DNA of 64,000 nt from Massilia litorea (GCF_015101885.1 NZ_CP062941.1:2170001-2234000); one strand, 5' to 3'; shown: positions 53,180 through 63,387, counted from the stretch's first letter. Translations and numbers: made by a program. Notes: a model not told the origin generated them from the sequence alone.

Positions 53180-55213
53180 TCACCAGGTCTTGGTGAGGGT
53201 CAGACGCAGCGAGCGCGGTTCGATCGGGTGGAAGTGGATATCGTTGCGCGGCGCCGCTTCTGCTGCCAGCTGCGAGGCATAGTAGTAATCGATGGCCGAG
53301 GCGCGGCGGTTGGCGAGGTTGAAGGCTTCGAGCTCGAGCTGCAGGCCCTTGTTCACTTTGTATCCGATGCGGCCGTTGAGCGTGGTGCTGGCCTGCGAGC
53401 GCACGCTGTCGTCCTCGATGAGCGGACGCGGACCGAAGTAGCGCAGGCGCAGCGCGCCGGACCAGGGGCCGAGCTTGTCGACCGTGAGCGCCAGCTGGCC
53501 CACGCCTTCGACGGCGCCGGGGATCCGATCGCCATTGCGCGCGCGCGCCCGCGCAAACGCGGCGTCGAAGTCGACCGACAGCCATTTCAGGGGCCGCCAG
53601 TAGTTCGAGAACTCGATCCCGACGCGGCGGCTGGCCTCGCCCGCTTCCGTCATGCCGGCGTCGCCGACATAGGTCAGTTCGGAATCGAAGTCGAGCCGGT
53701 AGAGCGAGACCGCCGTCTGCATTTGGGGAAGCGCTTCGGTCCGCAGGCCCAGCTCCATCCCGCGCGAACGCACCAGGCCCGGCGCGCGTTCCAGGGCTTC
53801 CATGGTTTTCGGATCGAAGGCCGCCACCGTGCCGCGCGCATCGTTGCTGTGGAAGCCGTGGCCATAGTTCAGGTAAAACTCGGTCGATGCCAGCGGCGCG
53901 TAGACCAGGCTGAACGACGGGCTCAGTTGCGTATCGTTCGCCCGTCCCGAATTGGCTGCCAGGTCGCTCGCTACATCGAAGCGGTAGCGGTCGGCGCGTA
54001 CGCCGGCCTTGGTGCGCAGCGACTCGCTCCAGCGCGTCGTGCCTTCGACGAACACGCCGCCGCTGGTCTCGATGATGTGGTCTTCGCGCGTGGTTGCCAG
54101 GCGCCGGCGTGCCCGCGTGTCGTATAAACCGTTGAAGATATTGTCGTTCTGGAGGCGCGCGCCGACAGTCAGGTCGGACGCCATTGCCTCGCCGCGGTGC
54201 AGGTGCCAGGTGTGGGTCGCATCCAGGCCGCTGGTCACGCGCCGGTCAGGCTGGGCGAACTGGTCGCCGTTGACCGGGTCGTTCATGAAATACGTAAAAT
54301 TCGAGTACAGGTCGAGCTGGTTGCGGATCACGTAGGCACTGAGCTTCGAGCTCGCGTCGGTGCCGGTCTGGCGCCAGATACCCGATACGCTGTAACGGCG
54401 CGCATTGCCGCCATCGGTATCGTCGATGCCGTCGAAACGGCCGAGGGAGCCGTCTTCGACTGCGCGCAGCGGTATCTGGTCGGTCGCGTTCCAGCTGCCG
54501 CGGTAGGCCATGGCGGTGACGCTCCAGCCGTTGTTGGCGTAGCCGCGGCTGTAGCGCAGCATGCCGTTGCGCTTGCGGTAGTCGTCGGGGCGCGTCCACG
54601 GCCCGGCGTTGTTCAAGGATTCAATCGCATACAGCAGGGTACCGCCGAGCAGCTCGGGCGAACCCGCCAGCAGCGCGCGCCGGAAACCGTCCTCGCCCAG
54701 CGTGACGCTGGCGATCTCCTTTGCCAGCCGGTTGGCGTAGCTGATCTCGGCGCTGCCGGCCGAGGCGAAGTCGGCGTCGCGCGCCGAATACGGCCCCTTG
54801 CGGTAGTCGAGACGGCCGACCAGTTCCGGGATCAGGAAGTTCACGTCGGTCCAGCCCTGGCCGTGCGCATGGCTGCGCTGGTTGACCGGCATGCCGTCGA
54901 CCCAGGTGGCGAGATCGGTGCCGTGGTCCAGGTTAAAACCGCGCAGGTAGAACTGGTTGGCCTTGCCTTCGCCGCTGTGCTGGCTGGCGATCAGGCCCGG
55001 CATGGCTTCCAGCATCTCGCCCGGCCGGTAGGTGGTGCGCGCCGCCAGTTCCTTCTGCCCCACCGTGCCGGCATTCGCCGAGTCGGCGATGCCGAGCTGG
55101 GAGAGGCGCGAGCCTTCGACCAGCACGCGCTGCAGCACGAGGTCGTCGGCCAGGACCGGGGAGGCGGCAAACAGGGCGACGAGGGCGCAGGGCAGGGGAC
55201 GAAGGAAGGGCAT
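53180..55213 (-). CDS. TonB-dependent outer-membrane receptor
   Basis: A 677-residue receptor with a signal peptide (ALVALFAASPVLAD), a plug domain (ARTTYRPGEMLEAMPGLI, FYLRGFNLDHGTDLATWVDG) and a 22-strand barrel pattern ending in TLTKTW with a terminal aromatic residue. The ligand is unknown; metal or siderophore chelates are typical. It lies 8 bases after a DUF6702 gene, and the set with HupE/UreJ-like and TPR genes upstream suggests metal handling, an inference. Confidence 0.9.
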   Translation of the reverse strand: MPFLRPLPCALVALFAASPVLADDLVLQRVLVEGSRLSQLGIADSANAGTVGQKELAARTTYRPGEMLEAMPGLIASQHSGEGKANQFYLRGFNLDHGTDLATWVDGMPVNQRSHAHGQGWTDVNFLIPELVGRLDYRKGPYSARDADFASAGSAEISYANRLAKEIASVTLGEDGFRRALLAGSPELLGGTLLYAIESLNNAGPWTRPDDYRKRNGMLRYSRGYANNGWSVTAMAYRGSWNATDQIPLRAVEDGSLGRFDGIDDTDGGNARRYSVSGIWRQTGTDASSKLSAYVIRNQLDLYSNFTYFMNDPVNGDQFAQPDRRVTSGLDATHTWHLHRGEAMASDLTVGARLQNDNIFNGLYDTRARRRLATTREDHIIETSGGVFVEGTTRWSESLRTKAGVRADRYRFDVASDLAANSGRANDTQLSPSFSLVYAPLASTEFYLNYGHGFHSNDARGTVAAFDPKTMEALERAPGLVRSRGMELGLRTEALPQMQTAVSLYRLDFDSELTYVGDAGMTEAGEASRRVGIEFSNYWRPLKWLSVDFDAAFARARARNGDRIPGAVEGVGQLALTVDKLGPWSGALRLRYFGPRPLIEDDSVRSQASTTLNGRIGYKVNKGLQLELEAFNLANRRASAIDYYYASQLAAEAAPRNDIHFHPIEPRSLRLTLTKTW

Positions 55214-55221
55214 GGTATGGG

Positions 55222-55713
55222 TCAGCGCGTCGGCTGCTCGTTATGATTGCGATCGAAGGTCAAGGTGCGTACCGCATTGCCTTCGTTCAGATTGACGGTG
55301 TTGACCTGCTCGGGAATGAAATCGACCAGCACGCTGTCGCGGATGGCCGCGGTCTTCCACAGCGGGGTCTGTTCGATTTCCTGGAACACGGTGACGCGCT
55401 CGGCGTCGGCATTCACGCCGACCCAGCGCAGGGGCAGGCGCGCCTGGTCCTGTCCCAGGATGGAAAAGCGGCCCTCGACATACTTGCGCAGCACGTCCTG
55501 GTCGTCCGGATCGGTGAGATCGAACTGGCGTCCGTACAGGTTCGCCAGCAAGGCCTCGACATCGTGCGCCATATAGGTGTGCACGACCTCGGTGTTGCCG
55601 GTGCGGGCGTTGAAGGCGATGTCCGTGATCCCCGCGTGGAAGCGGTGGGCAGACACCGCCGCGCTGCACAGCAGCAGCGCGGCGGCGATGGCGGTTCTCA
55701 CGCCCCGCATCAT
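55222..55713 (-). CDS. DUF6702-family exported protein
   Basis: A 163-residue protein with a signal peptide (AIAAALLLCSAAVSAHRFHAG). The mature start HRFHAGITDI and the VHTYMAHDVEALL segment match the DUF6702 pattern as I know it. The His-rich mature N-terminus may bind metal. Its ATG overlaps the stop of the upstream M1 peptidase (four bases), so the two are coupled. Confidence 0.75.
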   Translation of the reverse strand: MMRGVRTAIAAALLLCSAAVSAHRFHAGITDIAFNARTGNTEVVHTYMAHDVEALLANLYGRQFDLTDPDDQDVLRKYVEGRFSILGQDQARLPLRWVGVNADAERVTVFQEIEQTPLWKTAAIRDSVLVDFIPEQVNTVNLNEGNAVRTLTFDRNHNEQPTR

Positions 55714-58088
55714 TGCGCCGCCTTCGTTTCGGCTTCGGGCTTCTTCAGCGTCGCATTGAAGTCCTTCATCATGTCGCCTTGTTCGCGCTGCGACTTGAAC
55801 AGCTCCAGGCGCGACGGCGTCAGCTTGCGCGGCCAGGCGTTGTTGTCGACGTTGATATCGGCCGTCTCCCAGTACGGGTCTTGGGTGAGGCCGACCATCG
55901 GCTCGTCGGTGACGATCAGTTTCGTGATCTTCGATGGCGAATGGCGCCAGACTTCGGCCGGAATACGCTCGATGGTTTTTTTACCGCTGGCGAGCTGGAT
56001 CTCCAGGACCAGTGGCGTCACCAGGCCGCCGACATTCGTGAAATCGACCAGGTACAGGTGCTTGTTCGAGGCGAGCAGCGCCTTTTCCCAGTCTTCCAGC
56101 TTGTCCTGCGACTCGTTGTACTTGTTGCGGTCGGCGTTGGTGACGGTGAAGTCGTCGTGCTCGTTGTAGAAATCCTTCAGTTCAGGATGCGCGTCGACGC
56201 GGCGCGGCGTGCCCTTGTTGCGCTGGTCGGTCAGCGACATCGGCTCCGCTTCCTTGAGCTTCTTGCGCCAGGCCTTCTCAAGCTCCGGATTCTGCGAGCT
56301 GATCGTGTATTCGCTGATGCCGTCCACGCTCACGTCCACGGCGTCCGTCGTGTAGAACCAGCCGCGCCAGAACCAGTCGAGGTCCGTGCCCGAGGCGTCT
56401 TCCATCGTGCGGAACAGGTCGGCCGGCGTCGGCCGCCTGAACTTCCAGCGGCGGCCGTATTCCTTGAAGGCGAAGTCGAACAGCTCGCGCCCGAGCACGG
56501 TCTCGCGCAGGATGTTCAGGGCCGTGGCCGGCTTGCCGTAGGCGTTCGGGCCGCGCTGCAGGACCGATTCCGAATTCGTCATGATCGGCGTCTGGTTTTT
56601 ACTCCGCATGTAGTCGGTGATGTCGCGTGGCTCGCCGCGGCGCGCCGGGTAGTTCTCTTCCCATGCCTCTTCGGCGAGGAATTGCAGGAAGGAGTTCAGG
56701 CCTTCGTCCATCCAGGTCCACTGGCGCTCGTCGGAGTTGACGATCATCGGATAGTAGTTGTGGCCGACCTCGTGGATGATCACGCTGATCAGGCCATATT
56801 TGGTCGCCTTCGAATACGTGCGCTCGCCGGTCTTTTTATCCCTGGTCGGACGCCCGCCGTTGAACGAGATCATCGGGTACTCCATGCCGCCGACCGGGCC
56901 GTTCACGGAAATCGCGGTCGGGTAGGGATAGTCGAAGGAGTACTTGCTGTACTGTTCAATGGTGTGGACCACCGCCTGCGTGGAATACTTCTCCCACAGC
57001 GGATTGCCTTCCTTTGGATAGTAGGACATCGCCATCACGGGATTGGCGCCGCTCCTGATGCCCTGCGCGTCCCAGATGAACTTGCGGCTCGAGGCAAAGG
57101 CGAAATCGCGCACGTTGTTCGCCTTGAAGCGCCAGGTTTTAGTGGCGCCGTTGCTGATGCCTGCGCGTGCCTTTTCGGCCGCTTCGGCCTCAAGCTGGGT
57201 GACGATGATCACCGGCGTCTTCGCCGTGCGGGCTTTCGCCAGGCGCTCGCGCTGGGCGGCCGTCAGGACCTCGCCCGGGTTCTGCAGTTCGCCGGTCGCG
57301 GCGACGATGTGGTCGGCCGGGACCGTGAGCGCGACATCGTAGTCGCCGAATTCGAGCGTGAATTCGCCGTCGCCCAGGTACTGCTTGTTTTGCCAGCCGG
57401 CGGCGTCGTAATAGGCGGCCATGCGCGGGAACCACTGGGCGAGTTCGAACAAGTCGTTCTTGTCCTCCTTGTCGAAACGCTCGTAGCCGGTGCGGCGGCC
57501 GACGATGTTCGCCTCGGGAATGTTGAAGCGCCAGTCGAGCGCGAACGAGAAACGCTGGCCGGGCCGCAATGGCTGCGGGAGGTCGATGCGCATCATCGTC
57601 TTGTTGACGACGTGGCGCAGGGGAGCGCCGCCCGCCGTCCTCACGTTTCCGACCTGGATGCCGCCATCGAAGGCGCGGCTGTCGAAAGTGGCGCGCAGCG
57701 CATCGAACTTCACGCCGTCCGCGCCCGTCTTCTGCCAGGCCTCGCGCGAGGGAATGGTCGCGATGTTGCGGTTGTCGGAATCCGCGCGGAACATGTTCTG
57801 GTCCAGCTGCAGCCACAGGTATGTCAGGGTGTCGGGCGAATTGTTGTGGTAGGTGATGGTGCCGGAGCCGGTAATCGAACGCTTGTTCTCGTCGAGCGCC
57901 GCGCGCAGGGTGTAGTCGGCGCGCTGCTGCCAGTAGGCGTGGCCCGGCGCGCCGGAGGCGGTGCGGGTGCTCGATGGCGTCGGCAGCAGCTCGTCGAGCT
58001 GGCGGAACTTGTCGTCGAATTTGTCGGCGGCGTGGGCGCCGGCGGACAGGGCCAGGCTCAACGCGGCGAGGCGGGCAAGATGCTTCAT
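55710..58088 (-). CDS. Exported M1-family metallopeptidase, copy 2
   Basis: A 792-residue protein with a signal peptide (LARLAALSLALSAGAHA). The zinc site is IIHEVGHNYYPMIVNSDERQWTWMDEG (only the HEVGH pair and later Glu are ligands), with a GGMEYP exopeptidase-like motif before it. It is a close paralog of the next gene upstream. Members of this exported group are not classical PepN; they are found in the periplasm or outer membrane. The stop overlaps the DUF6702 start. Confidence 0.88.
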   Translation of the reverse strand: MKHLARLAALSLALSAGAHAADKFDDKFRQLDELLPTPSSTRTASGAPGHAYWQQRADYTLRAALDENKRSITGSGTITYHNNSPDTLTYLWLQLDQNMFRADSDNRNIATIPSREAWQKTGADGVKFDALRATFDSRAFDGGIQVGNVRTAGGAPLRHVVNKTMMRIDLPQPLRPGQRFSFALDWRFNIPEANIVGRRTGYERFDKEDKNDLFELAQWFPRMAAYYDAAGWQNKQYLGDGEFTLEFGDYDVALTVPADHIVAATGELQNPGEVLTAAQRERLAKARTAKTPVIIVTQLEAEAAEKARAGISNGATKTWRFKANNVRDFAFASSRKFIWDAQGIRSGANPVMAMSYYPKEGNPLWEKYSTQAVVHTIEQYSKYSFDYPYPTAISVNGPVGGMEYPMISFNGGRPTRDKKTGERTYSKATKYGLISVIIHEVGHNYYPMIVNSDERQWTWMDEGLNSFLQFLAEEAWEENYPARRGEPRDITDYMRSKNQTPIMTNSESVLQRGPNAYGKPATALNILRETVLGRELFDFAFKEYGRRWKFRRPTPADLFRTMEDASGTDLDWFWRGWFYTTDAVDVSVDGISEYTISSQNPELEKAWRKKLKEAEPMSLTDQRNKGTPRRVDAHPELKDFYNEHDDFTVTNADRNKYNESQDKLEDWEKALLASNKHLYLVDFTNVGGLVTPLVLEIQLASGKKTIERIPAEVWRHSPSKITKLIVTDEPMVGLTQDPYWETADINVDNNAWPRKLTPSRLELFKSQREQGDMMKDFNATLKKPEAETKAAQ

Positions 58089-58178
58089 GCTTGTCTTATC
58101 GTGTACTAAAAAATGTAAACCGGCGGCTGCGCTTCGCACGCAGCCACCGGCTCGAACCCTACAGAGTACAAAGGCCGA

Positions 58179-60590
58179 TCACTGCACCTTCGGCACCGTG
58201 TCCTTTTCCTTCTTGGCGTCCTCGGCCGCTTTTTCTTCCCTGGTCTTCAGCTTGGTATTGAAGTCCTTCATCATGTCGTTGCCCTGGCCACGTTCCGACT
58301 TGAACAGCTCCAGGCGCGACGGCGTCAGTTTGCGCGGCCAGGCGTTGTTGTTCTGGTCGATGTCGGCCGTTTCCCAGAACGGATCCTGGGTCAGGCTCGT
58401 CATCGGCTCGTCGGTGACGATCAGCTTCGTGATCTTCTTCGGCGAGTAGCGCCAGACTTCGGCCGGAATGCGCTCGATGTATTTCTTGCCGCTGGCGAGC
58501 TGGATCTCGAGGACCAGCGGCGTGACCAGCCCGCCAAGGTTCGAGAAGTCGACCAGGTACAGGTGCTTGCCCGAGGAGAGCAGGGCCTTTTCCCAGTCCT
58601 CCAGCTTTTCCTGCGCCTCATTGTACTTGTTACGGTCGGCATTCGTGACCGTAAAATCGTCGTGCTCGTTGTAGAAGTCCTTCAGTTCAGGGTGCGCATC
58701 GACGCGGCGCGGCGTGCCCTTGTTGCGCTGGTCGGTCAGCGACATCGGCTCGGCGTCCTTGAGCTTCTTGCGCCAGGCCTTCTCGATTTCCGGATTCTGG
58801 CTGCTGACGGTGTACTCGCTGATGCCGTCCACGCTCACGTCCACCGCGTCGGTCGTGTAGAACCAGCCGCGCCAGAACCAGTCGAGGTCCGTACCCGACG
58901 CGTCTTCCATGGTGCGGAAGAAGTCCGACGGGGTCGGGCGCTTGAATTTCCAGCGCTGTGCGTATTCTTTAAAAGCGAAATCGAACAGGTCGCGGCCCAG
59001 CACCGTTTCGCGCAGCACGGTCAGTGCGGCGGCTGGCTTGGCGTAGGCGTTATTGCCGAACTGGAGGAGCGACTCCGAGTTGGTCATGATCGGCACCTGG
59101 TTGCGGCTCTTCATGTAGTCGGTAATCAGGCGCGGCTCGCCGCGCATTTCCGGCCAGTTCTCTTCCCAGGCTTCCTGGGCCAGGGTCTGGACGAAGGAGT
59201 TGATGCCCTCGTCCATCCAGGTCCACTGGCGCTCGTCCGAATTCACGATCATCGGGAAGTAGTTGTGGCCGACTTCGTGGATGATCACGCCGATCAGGCC
59301 ATATTTCGTGCGCTTCCCGTAGGTCAGCTCGCCCGTCTTCTTGTCCTTGGTCGGACGCGGACCGTTGAACGAGATCATCGGGTATTCCATGCCGCCCACC
59401 GGACCGTTCACGGAAATCGCGGTCGGATACGGATAGTCGAAGGAGTACTTGCTGTACTGTTCGATGGTGTGGACCACCGCCTGCGTGGAATACTTCTCCC
59501 ACAGCGGATTGCCTTCCTTCGGATAGTAGGACATCGCCATGACGTCGTTGTCGCCGCTCCTGATGCCCTGCGCGTCCCAGATGAACTTGCGGCTCGAGGC
59601 GAACGCGAAGTCGCGCACGTTCTTCGCCTTGAAGTGCCAGGTCTTGGTGGCGCCGTTGCTGATGCCTGCGCGCGCCTTTTCGGCCGCTTCCGCCTCGGCC
59701 TGGGTGACGATGATCACCGGGGTCTTCGAGGTGCGTGCCCTGGCCAGGCGGTCGCGCTGGGCAGCCGTCAGGACCGAACCCGGATTCTGCAGCACGCCGG
59801 TCGAGGCGACGACGTGGTCCGAAGGGACCGTGATCTCGACATCGTAGTCGCCGAATTCGAGCGTGAATTCACCGGCACCCAAGAACTGCTTGTGCTGCCA
59901 GCCGTAGACGTCGTAGTAGGCCGCCATGCGCGGGAACCACTGGGCGATCTCGAACAGGTCGTTCTTGTCTTCGTCGAACTTCTCGTAGCCCGAACGGCCG
60001 CCGAGCACCTTCTGCTCGTTGATCCTGTAGTTCCACTCGACCTCGAAACTGAAGCGCTGGCCCGGTTTCAGCGGTTGCGGCAGGTCGATGCGCATCATGG
60101 TGCGGTTGATGACGTAGGCCAGCTTGCGGCTCCCCGCCTTCACGCCCGTGATGTTGAAGCCGCCGTCGAAAGTGAGGCCTTCGAGCGTGCTGCGCATCGA
60201 GTCGAACTTCATCCCTTCTTCCGGGCTGCGCGGCTTGGCCCAGGCTTCGCGCGAGACCGCGGTGGCCGACATGCGCGCGTCCGAGTTCGGCTTGTAGATG
60301 TTCTGGTCGAGCTGCACCCACAGATAATTGAGCGTATCGGGGGAGTTGTTGTGATACGTGATCGTCTCGGCAGCGCGGATCGAACGGTTCGCTTCGTCGA
60401 GCGTCGCGCGGATCGCATAGTCCGCGCGCTGCTGCCAGTAGGCGTGGCCGGGCGCACCCGAGGCGGTGCGGATTGTCGACGGCGTCGGCAGCAATTCGTC
60501 GAGCTGACGGAATTTGTCGTCGAATGGATCGGCCGCAAAAGCGGACACGCTGAAGCACAGCGCGACCACGGCGATTGGCAAACGGATCAT
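58179..60590 (-). CDS. Exported M1-family metallopeptidase, copy 1
   Basis: An 803-residue protein with a signal peptide (RLPIAVVALCFSVSAFAAD), an HEVGH zinc site and Glu ligand identical in spacing to copy 2, and the same C-terminal domain; it ends in a Lys/Glu-rich tail. By eye the central 350 residues are more than four-fifths identical to copy 2, and DNA is nearly identical over stretches of 100 bases or more. The gap between copies is 90 bases. ATG 60590 is chosen by the signal peptide; an extended frame runs opposite the serine hydrolase. Confidence 0.88.
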   Translation of the reverse strand: MIRLPIAVVALCFSVSAFAADPFDDKFRQLDELLPTPSTIRTASGAPGHAYWQQRADYAIRATLDEANRSIRAAETITYHNNSPDTLNYLWVQLDQNIYKPNSDARMSATAVSREAWAKPRSPEEGMKFDSMRSTLEGLTFDGGFNITGVKAGSRKLAYVINRTMMRIDLPQPLKPGQRFSFEVEWNYRINEQKVLGGRSGYEKFDEDKNDLFEIAQWFPRMAAYYDVYGWQHKQFLGAGEFTLEFGDYDVEITVPSDHVVASTGVLQNPGSVLTAAQRDRLARARTSKTPVIIVTQAEAEAAEKARAGISNGATKTWHFKAKNVRDFAFASSRKFIWDAQGIRSGDNDVMAMSYYPKEGNPLWEKYSTQAVVHTIEQYSKYSFDYPYPTAISVNGPVGGMEYPMISFNGPRPTKDKKTGELTYGKRTKYGLIGVIIHEVGHNYFPMIVNSDERQWTWMDEGINSFVQTLAQEAWEENWPEMRGEPRLITDYMKSRNQVPIMTNSESLLQFGNNAYAKPAAALTVLRETVLGRDLFDFAFKEYAQRWKFKRPTPSDFFRTMEDASGTDLDWFWRGWFYTTDAVDVSVDGISEYTVSSQNPEIEKAWRKKLKDAEPMSLTDQRNKGTPRRVDAHPELKDFYNEHDDFTVTNADRNKYNEAQEKLEDWEKALLSSGKHLYLVDFSNLGGLVTPLVLEIQLASGKKYIERIPAEVWRYSPKKITKLIVTDEPMTSLTQDPFWETADIDQNNNAWPRKLTPSRLELFKSERGQGNDMMKDFNTKLKTREEKAAEDAKKEKDTVPKVQ

Positions 60591-60700
60591 GTTTCCCCTG
60601 TTGTTATGGATAATTGGAGAAAGTATTCTAAGGGTATCTTTCAGGCAAGCCTTCGCCGGATTTGTAAAAAAGCTGATACATAATGCATATGCAACACGCA

Positions 60701-62149
60701 TCACTCCGCCCGCCTGAAGGGCAGGTCGAAGGATCCCGACACGAGGCGCCCACCATCGCCCGCCATCTGCAGTTCGAGCTTGCGCGACAGGACGAACAGC
60801 ACGTCCGGCGCGGCCGCGTACAGCGGCTCCCAGGCAGCGCCACGCAAGGCGACCATCAGCTGGCCGTCGCGGCGCGCGATGGTGAAGTCGCCCTGGCCGG
60901 GCACGAGGTAGCGGCCCGCGAGCTTCTCCTGCGCGGCCAGCTCCAGCGCCACCGCCTTGCGCTCTGTCGGCTGCTGGCTCGGCCACTTGTATTCCGCGGC
61001 CAGCGCGCGCAGTACGCTGTTGGCCAGTTCCCCGCCGTTGGCGCCATTCGTCATCACCACCGCGCCGTCTCCGTGCCTGGCATACGCGAACAGGGTGTTC
61101 TGGTAGCCCATGTTGCTGCCGCCGTGGGCAAAGCTCAGGGCCTGTCCCTCACCCTCGATTTGCAGGCCAAGGCCGTAGCGGTTGTCCACCGGTGCGATCA
61201 TGGTGCGCGCCATCCGGGGCGACAGCACGCCTTTGCCGCCTTGTAGACTGCGCTGCAGGTCGAGCGCGAAGCGCGCCAGGTCGGCCGGCGTGGTCCACAG
61301 GCCGGCCGCGGCCAGTTCCGGATAGGTATGAGGTCCACCGGCGTAGGGCTGGCCCGCCTCGTCGTGAGGCAGCGCGGCGCGCCCCAGCAGGCTGGCCGGC
61401 AGCGGCTGGGCAAAGCGGCTGTCGGCCATGCCTGCCGGCTTGAGGACGGTCTCGAGCAGCAGGGCGTCGAAAGGCTTGCCGCTGCGGTCGATCAGCGCCT
61501 GCTGGACGATGGTGTAGCCGCCGCCCGAATAGCGCCAGGCGCTGCCCGGCACCGTGACGATCCGCACCGGTTTCGTGTTCGCCGGCGGCGCCCCGTCGAG
61601 TACTTGCACCAGGGTCGGCACCGGCTTGTCGGCCGCATAGCCGGGAAAGCCCGAGACGCTCGTCCCCGCCGTGTGCGACAGCAGCTGGCGTACCGTGGCG
61701 CTTGTGTTGCCGGCGCCGGGGCCGGGCGGCAGATGCCAGGTGGTGAGCACCGTATTGATGTCGGCATCGAGATCGAGCTCGCCGCGTTCGGCCAGGCGCA
61801 GCGCCGCCATCGCCGTCACCGGCTTGCTGATCGAGGCTGCCTGGAACAGGGTGTCGGGCGTGACCGCCGGTCCGCCCTCATAAACGACGCCGTAGCCGCG
61901 TGTCCAGGCGATTTTTCCGTTGCGGATCAGGGCGATGCTCACGCCGGGCACGTGCAGGCGCCGCATTTCTTCAAGCAGCGCGCGCGGCGCCGCCGGCTCT
62001 CCGGCAACGACCACCGGCGTGCGCAGCCCACGCTCGACGCGGGCGATCTCGTCATCGTGAGCGCTGGTGGAGGCGGCGAAGACGGGCAGGGCGGCAAATG
62101 CAAGGACAGGCAAGGCGTATGCGGCGGCGCGGATGGTTGCGATGGACAT
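60701..62149 (-). CDS. Exported serine hydrolase (beta-lactamase/class C fold)
   Basis: A 482-residue protein with a signal peptide (AYALPVLAFAALPVFAAS). It has the SxxK motif in AASISKPVTA, the Tyr-Ser pair in RYSGGGYTIV, and HGGSN as the third box. The C-terminal ~100 residues form an extra beta domain. Related enzymes are esterases, D-Ala peptidases or beta-lactamase-like proteins. ATG 62149 is used; ATG 62179 ten codons earlier is an alternative, and neither has a good ribosome site. It lies about 110 bases before the peptidase pair. Confidence 0.87.
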   Translation of the reverse strand: MSIATIRAAAYALPVLAFAALPVFAASTSAHDDEIARVERGLRTPVVVAGEPAAPRALLEEMRRLHVPGVSIALIRNGKIAWTRGYGVVYEGGPAVTPDTLFQAASISKPVTAMAALRLAERGELDLDADINTVLTTWHLPPGPGAGNTSATVRQLLSHTAGTSVSGFPGYAADKPVPTLVQVLDGAPPANTKPVRIVTVPGSAWRYSGGGYTIVQQALIDRSGKPFDALLLETVLKPAGMADSRFAQPLPASLLGRAALPHDEAGQPYAGGPHTYPELAAAGLWTTPADLARFALDLQRSLQGGKGVLSPRMARTMIAPVDNRYGLGLQIEGEGQALSFAHGGSNMGYQNTLFAYARHGDGAVVMTNGANGGELANSVLRALAAEYKWPSQQPTERKAVALELAAQEKLAGRYLVPGQGDFTIARRDGQLMVALRGAAWEPLYAAAPDVLFVLSRKLELQMAGDGGRLVSGSFDLPFRRAE

Positions 62150-62259
62150 GGTCGGCAGGCTGTAGTTGAAAGAACCCATCCTGGCACGATCGCGTCCCCA
62201 TTTTCCCGGACTTGCGACGAACTGCAGGATGGCGCGACAGGCGGCTGCCTGCTTCTCCC

Positions 62260-63387
62260 TCACGCCAGCAGCTTCAGGTCGAGCGCCCGCTCGGCCAGCC
62301 ACACCATGGCAATCAGCGCAATCAGCGCCGAGCCGCCGGCCAGCACCACGCGCCGGTAGAACAGCCCGCGCCGCAATGCATAGGCCAGCGGCAGGAACAG
62401 GCCGACGATCGCCAGCTGCCCCAGCTCCACCCCGACGTTGAATCCCACCAGCGACAGCACGAGCGCTCCTTGCGGCAGCCCGAGGTCGGCCAGCACGCTG
62501 GCAAAGCCGAAGCCGTGGATCAGGCCGAAAACGAAAGCGACAAGCGCGCGCCAGCGGTGCACCAGCGGCCACAGGTTGTTCAGGGCGGCCAGGACCACCG
62601 AGGCGGCGATCGCCGATTCGACCAGCCGGGACGGCAGGCTGAGCGCGCCCAGCGCGGCCAGGGTCAAGGTCAGCGAATGCGCCAGCGTGAATGCCGTCAC
62701 GATTTTCAGGACGTCGATGACCGACGCCTTCAAGGTCTCGCGTCCCTGCCAGCGGCCTTCATGGCGCACCAGTACCGCCGGCAGCAGCAACGAGACGAGG
62801 AACAGGATGTGGTCGAAGCCGATCCAGATATGCCAGACGCCGTGGCGCACGTATTCGGAAAACTGGCGCCAGCGCGAGGGCGCGGCCACCTGCAGCGTCT
62901 GGCTGCGCGCATCGGGCGCGAAGATCGCGGTGCCGGTCTTGGCGCCATGGGTCAGCCGCAATAAACCCTTGTGCTGCGGGTCGATGTCGAACAACAGGTT
63001 ATAGCCGACCGTCAAAGCGGTTACCGGCGACGCGCAGGCCGCCTGCAGGCGCAGCACGGCATAGGCGCCGTCGGTATGGCTGTCGACCAGGTGCTCCGTC
63101 ACGCGCAAGGGGCAGGCCGCGCCGCCGCTGGACAGCTTCAGGCGAGAGAGCGAATACGCGGCGATCGCCTCGTGGCGCGCGCGCACCTCGTCCCAGGTGA
63201 TGGCGGCGTCGCCGTTCGCGTCGAGCCCGACGGCCATCTCGAGGTCGCGCAGGGCGATGTCCCACTGCCCGTCGATGCGGTCGCCCTGCACGTTCAAACT
63301 CAGGTAACTGTCGCTCGCCTTGTGCGCCTGCGCGGGCAGGGCGCAGCCAAGCAGCAGCGCCATCAAGATCAGGCAGCGCGCGATCAT
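62260..63387 (-). CDS. HupE/UreJ-like membrane protein with EF-hand-like loop
   Basis: A 375-residue protein with a signal peptide (LILMALLLGCALPAQA), a periplasmic domain of ~150 residues and a C-terminal six-helix HupE/UreJ_2 part (HIWIGFDHILFLVSLLLP, HGFGFASVLADLGLP) with conserved His and Asp. Residues 56-67, DANGDAAITWDE, fit the 12-residue EF-hand calcium loop. HupE/UreJ relatives move nickel or cobalt; the substrate here is unknown. The start overlaps the TPR gene stop (ATGA). Confidence 0.83.
   Translation of the reverse strand: MIARCLILMALLLGCALPAQAHKASDSYLSLNVQGDRIDGQWDIALRDLEMAVGLDANGDAAITWDEVRARHEAIAAYSLSRLKLSSGGAACPLRVTEHLVDSHTDGAYAVLRLQAACASPVTALTVGYNLLFDIDPQHKGLLRLTHGAKTGTAIFAPDARSQTLQVAAPSRWRQFSEYVRHGVWHIWIGFDHILFLVSLLLPAVLVRHEGRWQGRETLKASVIDVLKIVTAFTLAHSLTLTLAALGALSLPSRLVESAIAASVVLAALNNLWPLVHRWRALVAFVFGLIHGFGFASVLADLGLPQGALVLSLVGFNVGVELGQLAIVGLFLPLAYALRRGLFYRRVVLAGGSALIALIAMVWLAERALDLKLLA

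Noticed and set aside
60591..60986. N-terminal extension of M1 peptidase copy 1.
   Set aside because: It runs antisense-like across the hydrolase 3' end and precedes a good signal peptide at 60590.
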